In this document: in pieces, positions 1 to 9,957 of the stretch | Position numbering within the stretch: the stretch's first letter is position 1 | Layout of the letters: every line of letters begins with the position of its first letter | From: a virus | Virus record (IMG/VR): IMGVR_UViG_3300044634_002329 | Coordinates: 55,986-119,985 of that record | Reading direction: 5' to 3' (one strand) | Length of the DNA: 64,000 nucleotides | Program-made: the position numbers and the translations under genes | Notes under the pieces: generated by a model | Told to the model about the DNA's origin: nothing | The model's input: the letters and a program-made list of their open reading frames with translations, nothing else | Database searches by the model: none

Positions 1-383
1 ATGGATTTTTATTTACTACTTTTGAAGAAGGAAAAGTTTATATAAATTATCAAGGTGGAATGGAAGACGAAGACGGTAACTTATTGGTACCGGATCATGA
101 CTTACTTAATGAATATTATGAGTATGCTTTAAAACAAAGAATACTTGAAAATCTTTATATGAATGGTGAGGATGTATCACAAAGAATGCAACTAGTAGAA
201 CAAAGAGTTAAAGCTGCAAGAAACCAAGCATTAACTTTAGTTAATACTCCAAACTTCCAAGAAATGTATAAACTGTGGTGGACTAATAGAAGATCACAAT
301 ACAGTAAATATTATGACATGTTTAAATCACATGCACCAGATAATGATTTTTATAGACGTTTTGGAAATAAAAGAGTAATTTAA
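1..383 (+). CDS. Probable neck ring/adaptor protein, 5' truncated by window edge
   Basis: The reading frame is already open at base 3 and runs to TAA at 381-383, so the gene begins upstream of the window; the ATG at 60 is internal or a poor start. The visible part is helical and charged, following a beta-like start (FTTFEEGKVYINYQGG) and a DEDG...VPD turn, a pattern I associate with the crAss-like protein encoded just before the muzzle gene. In phiCrAss001 that position belongs to a neck ring protein (gp43). The next ATG lies one base after the stop, so it is probably co-translated with the muzzle gene. Assignment rests on position and pattern, not on a catalytic motif. Confidence 0.6.
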   Translation, partial: GFLFTTFEEGKVYINYQGGMEDEDGNLLVPDHDLLNEYYEYALKQRILENLYMNGEDVSQRMQLVEQRVKAARNQALTLVNTPNFQEMYKLWWTNRRSQYSKYYDMFKSHAPDNDFYRRFGNKRVI

Positions 384-384
384 T

Positions 385-3300
385 ATGGCAAAGAATTTAC
401 AAAATACATCCCAGAATGTAACTAATAATTTTAATAAAGGATTAAATAAAGATTATGATCCTTCACTAGTACAAGAAGGTATGTGGACTCATGCTAGAAA
501 TGCTAGTAATAATACTATTGAAGGTGACGTAGGTTCATTGTCTAATGAATCAGCTAACTTTATATGTGGTATTACTGGAACAACCATGCCATTAACTGTT
601 GTTAAAAAATATATTATTGGTGCTATTCAAATATTTTCTGATAAATGGTTAATATTTACTGCTGGTCATAATCCATTAGGTCAATCTATTTCATCTGAAA
701 TTGGATTATTAGAAGAAGAGTCATGTTCTTATAGACCTATTGTACAAGATGCTTGTTTAAGTTTTGATAAAAGATTTTTAATTACCGGAGCTTCTAAAGA
801 AAATGAAGATTGTAGTTGGTCAGTATTTTTTGCAGACGGTAATAATCCAGATAGATATATTAATATTGGAGATCCAAAAACTTGGCCATCATCTGATTAT
901 CAATGGGTAGGTACTACTGCAGATATGAACTATTATTTTAATGGTACTGATAAATTACTTTGGCCAAATGTTCAATGGGACACATATTGCACAACTGTCA
1001 ATAGTTGTATTATTTGTGAAAATTTACCATCTTTAAATTGTGATAAACTAAGACTTGCTAGATTAATGGAAACTCCATGTCTTAATGTTACATTAGGTAC
1101 ATCAGGTGGTACATTAAGAAATGGTTCTTATTTTGCAACTATAGCTTATAGTATTAAAGGTCAAAAAGTTACAGATTATTTTTCTCAAAGTAATGTCCAA
1201 CAAATATGGACTCCTAATAATAATGAAGGTTCATTGTTAATTGAAGTAAATGCAGATAGTGTTAACTTTAGTGAATTTATATTAGTAGTAGTACAAAATA
1301 TTAATCAAGGTACTGTAGCTAAACAAATTGGAATATATTCTACTAAGACTAGTAAAATTGAATTAGATCAAATTAAAGAAGATTTAATTACTGTACCATT
1401 AGAACAATTACCATTACAAACTCCAATATTTGAAAAATCAGATCAAATTGCTGATGTAAATAATTACTTACTTAGAGTAGGGCCTACATCTAAATTTGAT
1501 TTTAACTATCAACCATTAGCTAATTTAATTAGAGCTAAATGGGCTTCTGTAGAATATCCTGCTGACTATTATATTAATGGAGGAAATAAAGGAAGTTATT
1601 TAAGAGATGAAGTTCAACCATTTTTTATTAGATGGGTGTATGATACAGGAGATAAATCTGCATCATATCATATTCCAGGAAGAGCACCAAGAACATTTTT
1701 AGTCCCAACTAATAATACATTAACTCCAGAACAATCTGTTCTTGTAGATCAAAATAGTTTAACTGCAGATGATCAAGTATTTGAAGTTTATAATACTGCA
1801 AGTTCAGCACCTACTCCAGGTTTAGTTGGTACTATACTAGCCGATGGTGGTAAAGTTATTGATGCTGGAGATATGGGATATTGGGAATCAACTGAAATAT
1901 ATCCTGACAATCAAGCTGAAATTTGGAATGCTAGTGCTCATTGTTGGACAGGTGTAGGTAACGTACCAAACAATGCTTATGACTTATGTGGTCTCCCTAT
2001 TAGACATCACAAATTCCCAGACAATTATTTAAATAATAATACTGTACATTTTTCAACTAATCCTTCAGCAGCAACCCAAGGTGACTCTTTAAAAATAAGA
2101 ATCATGGGTGTGTACTTTGAAAATATTATAATGCCTAAAGATAATGATGGTTATGATATTCCTGGTATAGTAGGGTATGAGATTCTTAAAGGTTCTCGTG
2201 AAGGGAACAAAAGTATTATTGCCAAAGGTATGGTAAATAATATGAGAAGTTATGCAATAAAAGGAACAGTTGCTAGAGGTAGAGAAGGATTATATCCTAA
2301 CTATCCTTTTAATACTATTTTACCTTTAGGATATTCATCAACATCCGGAGACCATAATTATTTATTTAATGATCCTTATATTAAAATGCAGGATCCGGCT
2401 AATGAAGATGACGTACTTAATCAACAAGTACCAAGTGATATTATTACTTTTCATTCACCGGATACTATGTTTAGAACTCCTTATCTATCAACTACAGAAT
2501 TAAAACTCTATGGTTATTTATCTGGATTTTCTACTCAACAGTTTATTGAACCAGACCAACATCCTAAGTTTAAATTATTAGCTGATGCTAGTGTAATAGT
2601 TATGTTTTTAGGTGGTATTACTGAAGCTATCATATCTTTTATTGGTAGGTATGATAAAAAAGGATCATCATTTACTTCTCCTGGATATGCAGCTGGAGAT
2701 CCAACAGGACTTATTCCTTTTAGTGCTCAAGTTATAGGAGCTAGTGCTGGACAAGCTACAGCTACCGCATATGATTCGGCAATTGCAGCATATTACTCAG
2801 GTGGAGGTTCTATTGCAGATGCATTAACATATGCAGTTACAGGTCTTAGACCTATATTAGCAGGAATCAATACTGCTAAAGATACAGCACTAACACCATT
2901 GATTGCAACAGGTGGGGTTGCTGTAACAGGAGATGAATATACTTATACAGTTCCCAATTTAGATTATTTACCATTACCTCTTAGAGCACTTGGTGGGCTT
3001 AACCAAGCTTTATATTATTTTTCTGAAGGTGCTGATGTTACTTTAAATATTATATATACTTTATTACCTTATAGACAATTTGCTTTACAATCTGTAGCTC
3101 ATGGATTTTATAGTAACATGACTAAAGAAAATATGGCTGTAGATATATTAAGATTTAAAACTGATGTAAATTTATATTTAAGAGATGCTATTCAAGAACT
3201 TCCTAGATTTCAAGACACATCAGGTACATACCATTCTTATAGTATTAACAATCTTAAAAGATCTGATACAGTAGTAATAAGAACTACCACAGGAAATAAT

Positions 3301-5769
3301 TTAAACCAAGGACCTAAATTATTAAATATAGACCAATCATTAGTTACACTAGGTACTTTAGTTCAACATGGTACAGGATCAAATTTACCAGATTTTGAAA
3401 ATCAAGAAATTCCTTTTAGTTTACCTATAGCAAGTCATTATGCTGGAATAAAAGTAAGACTAAGAAATCAATATGGTCAACTGCAAGGTATTAAACAAAT
3501 TGTAATATCACCTTGTGAACAAAAAATTAATTTAAATGGGTTTACATTTCAAACTGTACAAACTAATATTAATTGTCCTACATTAACATTAGGTAATCCT
3601 AATCTTGTATTTAAAAAATTAAGCATGTCTCCAATATTTTTTGGAGGAGATACTTATATAAATAGATACACTGAAAAAAATACAATGTTTTATTACTATG
3701 ATTGGCTATATGGTCAACCAAATGGTTTTGAATATAATTACTATTTACATCAAATGATACCTTCTCCTAGATTTAATGTAAATAGTATTAAGTATGAAGT
3801 ATCAGATATAGCACCTGGTAACTGGAATAGTCCATTACCTGGTACCGGAGCTGTACCTACTAGTTTTTATAATCTAGATTATTATAAAAATCCTAATAGA
3901 AAGTATGATTATGTTAATGATCAACCAACAGGTTTTCCAGATACATATCCAGGAATATTAGGAGTTAAAGATTCTAAATTTTATTTAGCTAATTCAGCTG
4001 TAAGAGATTTCTTTGTAGAGTCAGATGTATTAGTAGATTTTAGAGAACCTGGTTTAACAGTAGCTGAAAAAAATTATGATCCGTATAGATATACAGATTA
4101 CATATCTATGTTTAATATGAAACCTGAAATTATTACAGCAGGTAACTGGTACAGATATGATTATTCATTAAGTGCTGCAAAAGCTTATACTCAATATTTT
4201 TCAGCAGGTAATTTACAAAGTAGATATTATAATCCTAATGTAGCTAGTTTATGTTATACATATTACCCAGATAGATTATATTATTCTTTACAACAACAGG
4301 AAGAATCATTTAAAGATAGTTGGTTTGTATTTCTTCCTAATAATTATAAAGAGTTTAGATCTCAACTTAATGGAGTAAAATCAATTAATAAATCAGGTTT
4401 ATTTATTACATTTAAAAATGATAGTCCTTTAATGTATCAAGGGGTAGATACTCTTCAAACAGATTTAGGAACTAAAATTACTATTGGTGATGGTGGGTTA
4501 TTTAGTCAACCACAACAATTAGTATCTAATGCAGATAAACCGTATGAATACGGATCATCTCAAAGTAGATTAAGTGTAGTATCTACACCAGCTGGATTAT
4601 TTTATATATCTCAGAATCAAGGTAAAGTTTTTAACTATGCTGATGGTTTAAAAGAAATATCTCAAACAGGATTAAAGTGGTGGTTTAATTTATTCTTACC
4701 ATATCAATTAACAAAAGATTTTCCAAATTATCCATATAAAGATAATCCTGTAGCAGGTATTGGGTGTCAGGGTATGTATGATAATATAAACTCTGTTTTA
4801 TATTTTTCTAAAAAAGACTTTAAATTAAAAGAAGAATATAAAGATCAAGTACAATATATACCAATGATAACTACTGGTAAATATAAAGGTAGAGGAGATT
4901 ACTTTACTTTAAATGGTACCGGACGTTATGAATTAGGAGATGAATTTTTATTTGAAGATGCATCATGGACATTAAGTTATGACCCTAAAAGTCAATTTTG
5001 GATTAGTTTTCATGATTGGCATCCTGATTTATCTTTACCTACTAAGACTACATTCTTAACAACTAAGAATAATACATTATGGAAACATAATGAAGCTTGT
5101 GATTATTTTTGCAATTATTATGGAGTTGATTATCCATTTGAAGTAGAATTACCTGTTATCACAGGTAAAACTGTTACTACTACAAGATCTGTAGAATACA
5201 TATTAGAATGTTATAGAAGATCATCTATTAACTGTATTGATCAATTTCAAGTGTTAGATTTTAACTTTAATAAAGCTGTAGTATTTAATTCTGAACAAGT
5301 ATCTGGATATCTTAATCTTAATATATTTCCAAAAAATAATATTACATTAAGTTTACAATATCCTATTCCTAATCCTGCAATTATTGTTGAACCAACAATT
5401 CAACCATTACCAGGATTTGAAATATTATTTTCTAAAGAAGAAAACAAATATAGATTTAATCAGTTTTGGGATATAACTAAAGATAGAGGTGAATTTCCTA
5501 TTGGTTCTACATATCCTCCAACAGGTCCTTTAGTACCAGGTACTACTGAGTTATTAGGAAATTATTCACAAGAATATATTTGGATAACTCAACCTAACGG
5601 ATATGTTAAAACATTAAATCCAAATAACTTAGATATTAATAAAGCTCAATTACAAAGAAAAAAGTTTAGACATTACTTAAACTTTTTACATCTAAGAAGA
5701 GATGTATCTGGAAATGTAAATATGATATTAAAATTAAGTGAAACAAAAAATCAACTATCTCTAAGATAA
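385..5769 (+). CDS. Muzzle protein (crAss-like tail nozzle component)
   Basis: A 1794-aa structural protein. The N-terminus (NFNKGLNKDYDPSLVQEG, then WTHARNASNNTIEGDVG) is the hallmark opening of crAss-like muzzle proteins (phiCrAss001 gp44 family), which form the distal part of the short tail through which DNA and cargo leave. The body is rich in Tyr, Asn and Gly with no enzymatic motif, as expected of beta-rich tail proteins. A hydrophobic stretch occurs near residues 735-755 and an Ala/Gly-rich segment around 770-860. Its TAA overlaps the next ATG by one base (TAATG), implying translational coupling. Family call is by recognition of the conserved N-terminus and synteny. Confidence 0.8.
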   Translation: MAKNLQNTSQNVTNNFNKGLNKDYDPSLVQEGMWTHARNASNNTIEGDVGSLSNESANFICGITGTTMPLTVVKKYIIGAIQIFSDKWLIFTAGHNPLGQSISSEIGLLEEESCSYRPIVQDACLSFDKRFLITGASKENEDCSWSVFFADGNNPDRYINIGDPKTWPSSDYQWVGTTADMNYYFNGTDKLLWPNVQWDTYCTTVNSCIICENLPSLNCDKLRLARLMETPCLNVTLGTSGGTLRNGSYFATIAYSIKGQKVTDYFSQSNVQQIWTPNNNEGSLLIEVNADSVNFSEFILVVVQNINQGTVAKQIGIYSTKTSKIELDQIKEDLITVPLEQLPLQTPIFEKSDQIADVNNYLLRVGPTSKFDFNYQPLANLIRAKWASVEYPADYYINGGNKGSYLRDEVQPFFIRWVYDTGDKSASYHIPGRAPRTFLVPTNNTLTPEQSVLVDQNSLTADDQVFEVYNTASSAPTPGLVGTILADGGKVIDAGDMGYWESTEIYPDNQAEIWNASAHCWTGVGNVPNNAYDLCGLPIRHHKFPDNYLNNNTVHFSTNPSAATQGDSLKIRIMGVYFENIIMPKDNDGYDIPGIVGYEILKGSREGNKSIIAKGMVNNMRSYAIKGTVARGREGLYPNYPFNTILPLGYSSTSGDHNYLFNDPYIKMQDPANEDDVLNQQVPSDIITFHSPDTMFRTPYLSTTELKLYGYLSGFSTQQFIEPDQHPKFKLLADASVIVMFLGGITEAIISFIGRYDKKGSSFTSPGYAAGDPTGLIPFSAQVIGASAGQATATAYDSAIAAYYSGGGSIADALTYAVTGLRPILAGINTAKDTALTPLIATGGVAVTGDEYTYTVPNLDYLPLPLRALGGLNQALYYFSEGADVTLNIIYTLLPYRQFALQSVAHGFYSNMTKENMAVDILRFKTDVNLYLRDAIQELPRFQDTSGTYHSYSINNLKRSDTVVIRTTTGNNLNQGPKLLNIDQSLVTLGTLVQHGTGSNLPDFENQEIPFSLPIASHYAGIKVRLRNQYGQLQGIKQIVISPCEQKINLNGFTFQTVQTNINCPTLTLGNPNLVFKKLSMSPIFFGGDTYINRYTEKNTMFYYYDWLYGQPNGFEYNYYLHQMIPSPRFNVNSIKYEVSDIAPGNWNSPLPGTGAVPTSFYNLDYYKNPNRKYDYVNDQPTGFPDTYPGILGVKDSKFYLANSAVRDFFVESDVLVDFREPGLTVAEKNYDPYRYTDYISMFNMKPEIITAGNWYRYDYSLSAAKAYTQYFSAGNLQSRYYNPNVASLCYTYYPDRLYYSLQQQEESFKDSWFVFLPNNYKEFRSQLNGVKSINKSGLFITFKNDSPLMYQGVDTLQTDLGTKITIGDGGLFSQPQQLVSNADKPYEYGSSQSRLSVVSTPAGLFYISQNQGKVFNYADGLKEISQTGLKWWFNLFLPYQLTKDFPNYPYKDNPVAGIGCQGMYDNINSVLYFSKKDFKLKEEYKDQVQYIPMITTGKYKGRGDYFTLNGTGRYELGDEFLFEDASWTLSYDPKSQFWISFHDWHPDLSLPTKTTFLTTKNNTLWKHNEACDYFCNYYGVDYPFEVELPVITGKTVTTTRSVEYILECYRRSSINCIDQFQVLDFNFNKAVVFNSEQVSGYLNLNIFPKNNITLSLQYPIPNPAIIVEPTIQPLPGFEILFSKEENKYRFNQFWDITKDRGEFPIGSTYPPTGPLVPGTTELLGNYSQEYIWITQPNGYVKTLNPNNLDINKAQLQRKKFRHYLNFLHLRRDVSGNVNMILKLSETKNQLSLR

Positions 5770-7940
5770 TGAATAAAAAAGTTTTATCCAAAGCTGTATC
5801 TGAATTAGATAAAGCAAAAGCTCCGGCAAAACCAAAAGATATAATTACTGATCCAATGGGTCAATGGAAATTTCTTGGACAAGATACTAGAATCCCTGGT
5901 AATGGTAAAGGTGATACTCTTAAGATTACTATGAAGGGAGTACCAGTTCCAGTATTTGCACAACCAAATGTAGGACCCGGTGTTATGATGGAATCAGGTA
6001 AAGATTATGAGTTTCCAGATGCAGACTATGTAGATGAAAGTCCACAGATGAAAAAAGGTGGTGTACTTAGATTACCTAAAATGCCTAAGCCATCTAAAAA
6101 AGGTGTATTAAGTAAAGCTTATAGTAGAAGTTTAGATGCTACAAATAAATTATTTACTGAACATATTTTATCTAAAAAAACTAAATCTAAAAAAGGTAAA
6201 GTATTTGACCCTAATGCTAATTATCAAGATGGTGGTTTTTCAACAAGATTAAGTGCTTCACCTGACATGGGTGCTGTAGTTAATCCATCTGTAAATTATA
6301 ATAAAGGTAATTTTAATATTAATGCTTCATCAACAGTACCTGTAGAAAATTTAAAAAATTATTCTAAAAATTTAAATGTTAATGCTACTTATAAAAAAAA
6401 TTTAAAAAAATATGGTAATTTAGAATTATTAGGCAGTGGATCTTTTTCTGAAGAAAATGACCCTAATTATAATGTTGGTGTTAATTATAATAAACAATTT
6501 AAAAATGGTTTAGGAATTAATATTAATGCAAACTCTCCATTAAAAAATATTAAAAATAATGCAAATGCAAATGTTGGTTTAACTTATAATTTTAAAGACG
6601 GTGGTTATATAGAAACAGATCTTGCAGATGATGAAATAGAAGAACTTAGAAAAGGTGGTTATATTGTACAGGATATATCCGTACCATCAGTAGGTGGTTA
6701 TAAACAAGGTGGTGCTTTACTTACTAAAAAAGTAACATGTAAAAAATGTGGTTGGAAATGGGATGCTGCAGATGGTGGTGATGATATTACTACTTGTCAT
6801 AAATGTGGTGGTCAAGGATTAGTACATGCACAATTAGGACAAAATACAAAATCATATACTAATAAAGAAGGTAGTACAACAACAAAATTTACTAAACCTG
6901 ATGGTACGACATATATAAAAGTTAAAGGTGCTGATGGTAAAGAGTATAATAAAACTGTTAAGCCAATAAAACCAATGTCTCGTAAAGAGTTTATGCAGAC
7001 TGATTATTATAATCAAGGTATTCAAAATCCTCAATTTAATATAACTCCTGCTGATAATACAAATGTTGTAAAACCTTTAATGCAAACTCCTGTAGCAAAA
7101 CCTGTATTAGCTAACAGAAATGAACAAAAAGCTTTAGCACAACATTTAGTCAATACAGGTGCTGCTAGTAGATATTTAGGAGATAACTATGATGATAGTA
7201 AAACATTAAATGAAGCTATGTTAGAAAAAGTTCAACAGAACCCTAACATTATGAATTCTATTAATAAACAAGAATATCAATATCTTATAGACAAAGAACA
7301 AAAAGCTTATGATAAAGCTAGTCCTTTAGAAAAAACTGCAAGTTTTATACATTCAACTATTACTGATCCTGTATTAGTAGGCTCTAATCTTATTGAAGGT
7401 AAAGCTCCTATGTTATGGCAAGGAATGAATAGAAGAGATAATACTAATCCTGAAACACAATCTTTTTATAATCAAGCATCAGGTGCAAATGATAATATGT
7501 TAAATAATGTTGTAAATACAATTAATCCAGGTAATACAGGAGCTAGTGCATATCAGCATAATAAAGAAGGTAATTATTTAGGTATGGTAGCTGATGTTGC
7601 TGAATTAGCAGCTATGGGTGCAGGAGCTCTTAAAAGTGCAAAAAGTTTATCAAATGTGGGTTCTAAAATGGGAAAATTAGAAAATATTGGTAATAGAGTA
7701 AATGATATTGTTGATGTTTCTGAAAATGCTAGTAATGAACAATTAGGTGATGGTTTAATTGGATTAGTGCCAAAATTAAATAAAGTAACTACTCCTTTAA
7801 AAGGAGCTAATGCTGCATTTAATAAAGAACCTATTATGAAAAAAGGTGGGATGACTAATAATTATATAGAACTAGAATTAACTCCTAAAGAAATTAAATG
7901 GTATGAATCTCAAGGATATATTGTAAAAGACATAGTCTAA
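5769..7940 (+). CDS. Putative virion (cargo) protein with zinc ribbon and GG repeats
   Basis: A 723-aa protein starting at the ATG that overlaps the muzzle stop. Near the N-terminus it has the phage virion pattern ITMKGVPVPV ... MMESGKDYEFPDA ... MKKGG. A treble-clef or zinc-ribbon-like motif lies at about residues 324-346 (C324, C327, C343, C346, with GWKWDAADGG between). The middle (about 150-270) is Asn-rich with repeated YNxxxNVN-type strands. Two related segments, one near residue 277 and one at the extreme C-terminus, share the pattern YIExxLxxxEIxxxxxxGYIVxDI. KxGG motifs recur as in the next two genes. Position between muzzle and RNA polymerase genes suggests a virion internal protein; the exact role is unknown. 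Confidence 0.6.
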   Translation: MNKKVLSKAVSELDKAKAPAKPKDIITDPMGQWKFLGQDTRIPGNGKGDTLKITMKGVPVPVFAQPNVGPGVMMESGKDYEFPDADYVDESPQMKKGGVLRLPKMPKPSKKGVLSKAYSRSLDATNKLFTEHILSKKTKSKKGKVFDPNANYQDGGFSTRLSASPDMGAVVNPSVNYNKGNFNINASSTVPVENLKNYSKNLNVNATYKKNLKKYGNLELLGSGSFSEENDPNYNVGVNYNKQFKNGLGININANSPLKNIKNNANANVGLTYNFKDGGYIETDLADDEIEELRKGGYIVQDISVPSVGGYKQGGALLTKKVTCKKCGWKWDAADGGDDITTCHKCGGQGLVHAQLGQNTKSYTNKEGSTTTKFTKPDGTTYIKVKGADGKEYNKTVKPIKPMSRKEFMQTDYYNQGIQNPQFNITPADNTNVVKPLMQTPVAKPVLANRNEQKALAQHLVNTGAASRYLGDNYDDSKTLNEAMLEKVQQNPNIMNSINKQEYQYLIDKEQKAYDKASPLEKTASFIHSTITDPVLVGSNLIEGKAPMLWQGMNRRDNTNPETQSFYNQASGANDNMLNNVVNTINPGNTGASAYQHNKEGNYLGMVADVAELAAMGAGALKSAKSLSNVGSKMGKLENIGNRVNDIVDVSENASNEQLGDGLIGLVPKLNKVTTPLKGANAAFNKEPIMKKGGMTNNYIELELTPKEIKWYESQGYIVKDIV

Positions 7941-7999
7941 ACATTTAAAGTTTAATGAATAAACTAAAATTTATTATATTTATTATATAACAAGTAGTC
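7938..7999 (+). promoter_or_regulatory. Conserved intergenic element: three-arm inverted repeat plus AT-rich promoter-like segment
   Basis: Arm 1 TAAAC (7938-7942) includes the upstream stop codon, arm 2 is AGTTTA (7949-7954), and arm 3 is TAAACT (7960-7965). Arm 2 can pair with either neighbour. This is followed by AAAATTT and TATATTTA and then an AACAA leader before the ATG at 8000. The same order of elements occurs at 12181-12246, the only other sizeable gap in the structural arm. It may combine a weak terminator or attenuator with a phage promoter; this is inference. Confidence 0.45.
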
Positions 8000-9946
8000 A
8001 TGGAAAAAAGACGTGTAAGAATATATAAAGCTGGAGGAGAACAAGGAGCTTATGTAAATAGTATGGCTCAGTTTTTAAAAAGAGCACAAGAAGGAGGTAT
8101 GCCAGATGTTAATGAAATGGGATATCAAGATAGTCAAGAACAAGCCGCAGTATCTGAACAAGACTTATCCAAACAAATTGCTATGGATATAAATAATGAA
8201 GTTCCAAAAGAAACTATCATTATGAAACTTGTAAATATACAAGGTTTAGATCCTATGCAAGCTACTCAATATGTTGAACAAATGTATCAAAATATTGGAG
8301 AAGATAGTGAAGAAGAAATTGTAGATGAAGAACTTGTTGATGAGGAAGAAGTTAATCAAGAAGAAGAAGTTGTTGAAGAACCTCAAATGCAAGTACCAGA
8401 ATTTGAACAAGAACCTGCTATGAGTTATAATGATTTATTAAGTCAAGAAATAGTAAATGAAGACAATCAGGAAGAAGATCTAGGTGGTTATGAAGAAGAC
8501 TTATTAATGCAATATGGTGGTTCAGCAATGTTGACTCAAGATTTTTCAGCTGAGCAAGCTTATAAAGAAGGAGGTGCTTATAAAAAAGATAAAAGATTAT
8601 ATATTAAAAGTGTATTAGACTTAGTTAAAAAAGAACTTGGTGGTAATAATACTGTATCTGAAGAAAGCACTCCAGATCCTACAGGATCTAATGTAAGAAA
8701 TAAAAACTTAAGTACTTTTGTATCTACATTACAGAATAAAAGTACAATGGCTATTGCTAAAGAAAAAGCTGAACAAGAGTTTGAACAATTACAACAACAA
8801 ATGTGGACTCCAGAAGCACAAGTTGGTGGATATGTTGATGCTGATAATCCTGGTTTATCTACATTTGTATATGGTGGTAATGATCAAATTACACAATCTG
8901 ATATAGACTTTTCTAATTCTAAAGATACTACTGATCCTAATTTTCCTAAAGCAGCCAAAGGAGGATGGCAAGATCTTATGAATAATTTATTTCCAGCAAG
9001 TATTCAAAGAAATATGCAAAGTATTCAAAGTGGTTATGCATATGATCCTATGACAGGTCAACGTTATAAAAATTTTATACCTAATGCAAATACTCCAGTT
9101 ACAAGTATGCGTGTAGATAAAAGTGGTATATTTGGTAAACCTAAAAAATATACAGTTACATATGGTAATACTAATAATCAAATGATTAATAGTACAGCTA
9201 AAGATCATATTGGAGCACCAACTCAAACTAATCAACCTACAGTAACTAATCCCATTGTTCCTAACACAACTAAAATGAGTGATAGTGAAAAAATGGCAAT
9301 GATGAATAAAAAATCTAAAGGAGGAATTAATATACAAAAATATCAAACTAAAGGTGAAGTTAAAACTCCAGTGTCATATAATACAGATCCTGCTATGAAA
9401 GGTTTAGTTGATGTAGGGTTAGAAGACCAAGGTAAACCAATTGAAGGTTTAGATTCTAGTCCTTTTCAAATGGGTTGGGAATTTGGTCAACAAACTCCAA
9501 CAGTACCGGTACAAGCACCTAAAGAAAATGAAATTGATGAAAAACAAACTGCTGGTTATATGGAAAAAACTCCTGGAGGAAGTATGTCAATTGATTTTGA
9601 TAATAGAAATACTAGAGCAACTAACCAAGCATACTTAAATGTAGCTAATGCAGGTATAAGAGGTGTAATGGGGATGATTGACAGAAAAAGAAATAAAAAA
9701 GATGAAGCTAAAATGTATGATGAATTAAATTCAGATGGAATTTTTGCTTCTACAGAATCGATAAACAAAGGAAATGATGAAACAAACTCAGGAATTTTTA
9801 GACCTAATGAAGCAGGTAGTAAATGGACTAGTAGTTCTAAATCAAAATATGGAGGTTCTTCAAATGAATATAATGAAGGAGATGAAGTAGAAATGTCAGA
9901 AGAAGAATTAGCAGACTTTATTGCTGCAGGAGGAGAAATATATTAA
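8000..9946 (+). CDS. Putative virion (cargo) protein, GG-motif rich
   Basis: A 648-aa acidic protein. Residues about 90-140 are extremely rich in Glu/Asp/Val. Short GG modules recur along the whole length: YKAGG, AQEGG, MQYGGS, YKEGGAY, QVGGY, FVYGG, AAKGG, KSKGG, SKYGGS. One of them leads into QKYQTKGEVK, nearly identical to a module in the next gene (QEYQDKGEVK). The C-terminus (EVEMSEEELADFIAAGGEIY) resembles the closing segment of the preceding protein in having an acidic helix then a Gly-rich hydrophobic end. No enzymatic motif is visible. It is preceded by the conserved intergenic element and followed by a gene 11 bases downstream. A virion role is inferred from position. Confidence 0.6.
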   Translation: MEKRRVRIYKAGGEQGAYVNSMAQFLKRAQEGGMPDVNEMGYQDSQEQAAVSEQDLSKQIAMDINNEVPKETIIMKLVNIQGLDPMQATQYVEQMYQNIGEDSEEEIVDEELVDEEEVNQEEEVVEEPQMQVPEFEQEPAMSYNDLLSQEIVNEDNQEEDLGGYEEDLLMQYGGSAMLTQDFSAEQAYKEGGAYKKDKRLYIKSVLDLVKKELGGNNTVSEESTPDPTGSNVRNKNLSTFVSTLQNKSTMAIAKEKAEQEFEQLQQQMWTPEAQVGGYVDADNPGLSTFVYGGNDQITQSDIDFSNSKDTTDPNFPKAAKGGWQDLMNNLFPASIQRNMQSIQSGYAYDPMTGQRYKNFIPNANTPVTSMRVDKSGIFGKPKKYTVTYGNTNNQMINSTAKDHIGAPTQTNQPTVTNPIVPNTTKMSDSEKMAMMNKKSKGGINIQKYQTKGEVKTPVSYNTDPAMKGLVDVGLEDQGKPIEGLDSSPFQMGWEFGQQTPTVPVQAPKENEIDEKQTAGYMEKTPGGSMSIDFDNRNTRATNQAYLNVANAGIRGVMGMIDRKRNKKDEAKMYDELNSDGIFASTESINKGNDETNSGIFRPNEAGSKWTSSSKSKYGGSSNEYNEGDEVEMSEEELADFIAAGGEIY

Positions 9947-9957
9947 TAACTTATATT

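Noticed and set aside
8987-9346. Antisense open frames (for example 8987-9346, 12559-12783, 35692-35967) inside the structural arm
   Set aside because: They lie fully within strongly supported + strand genes, have Ile/Phe/Cys/Ser-biased composition expected from the complement of AT-rich coding sequence, and show no motif.
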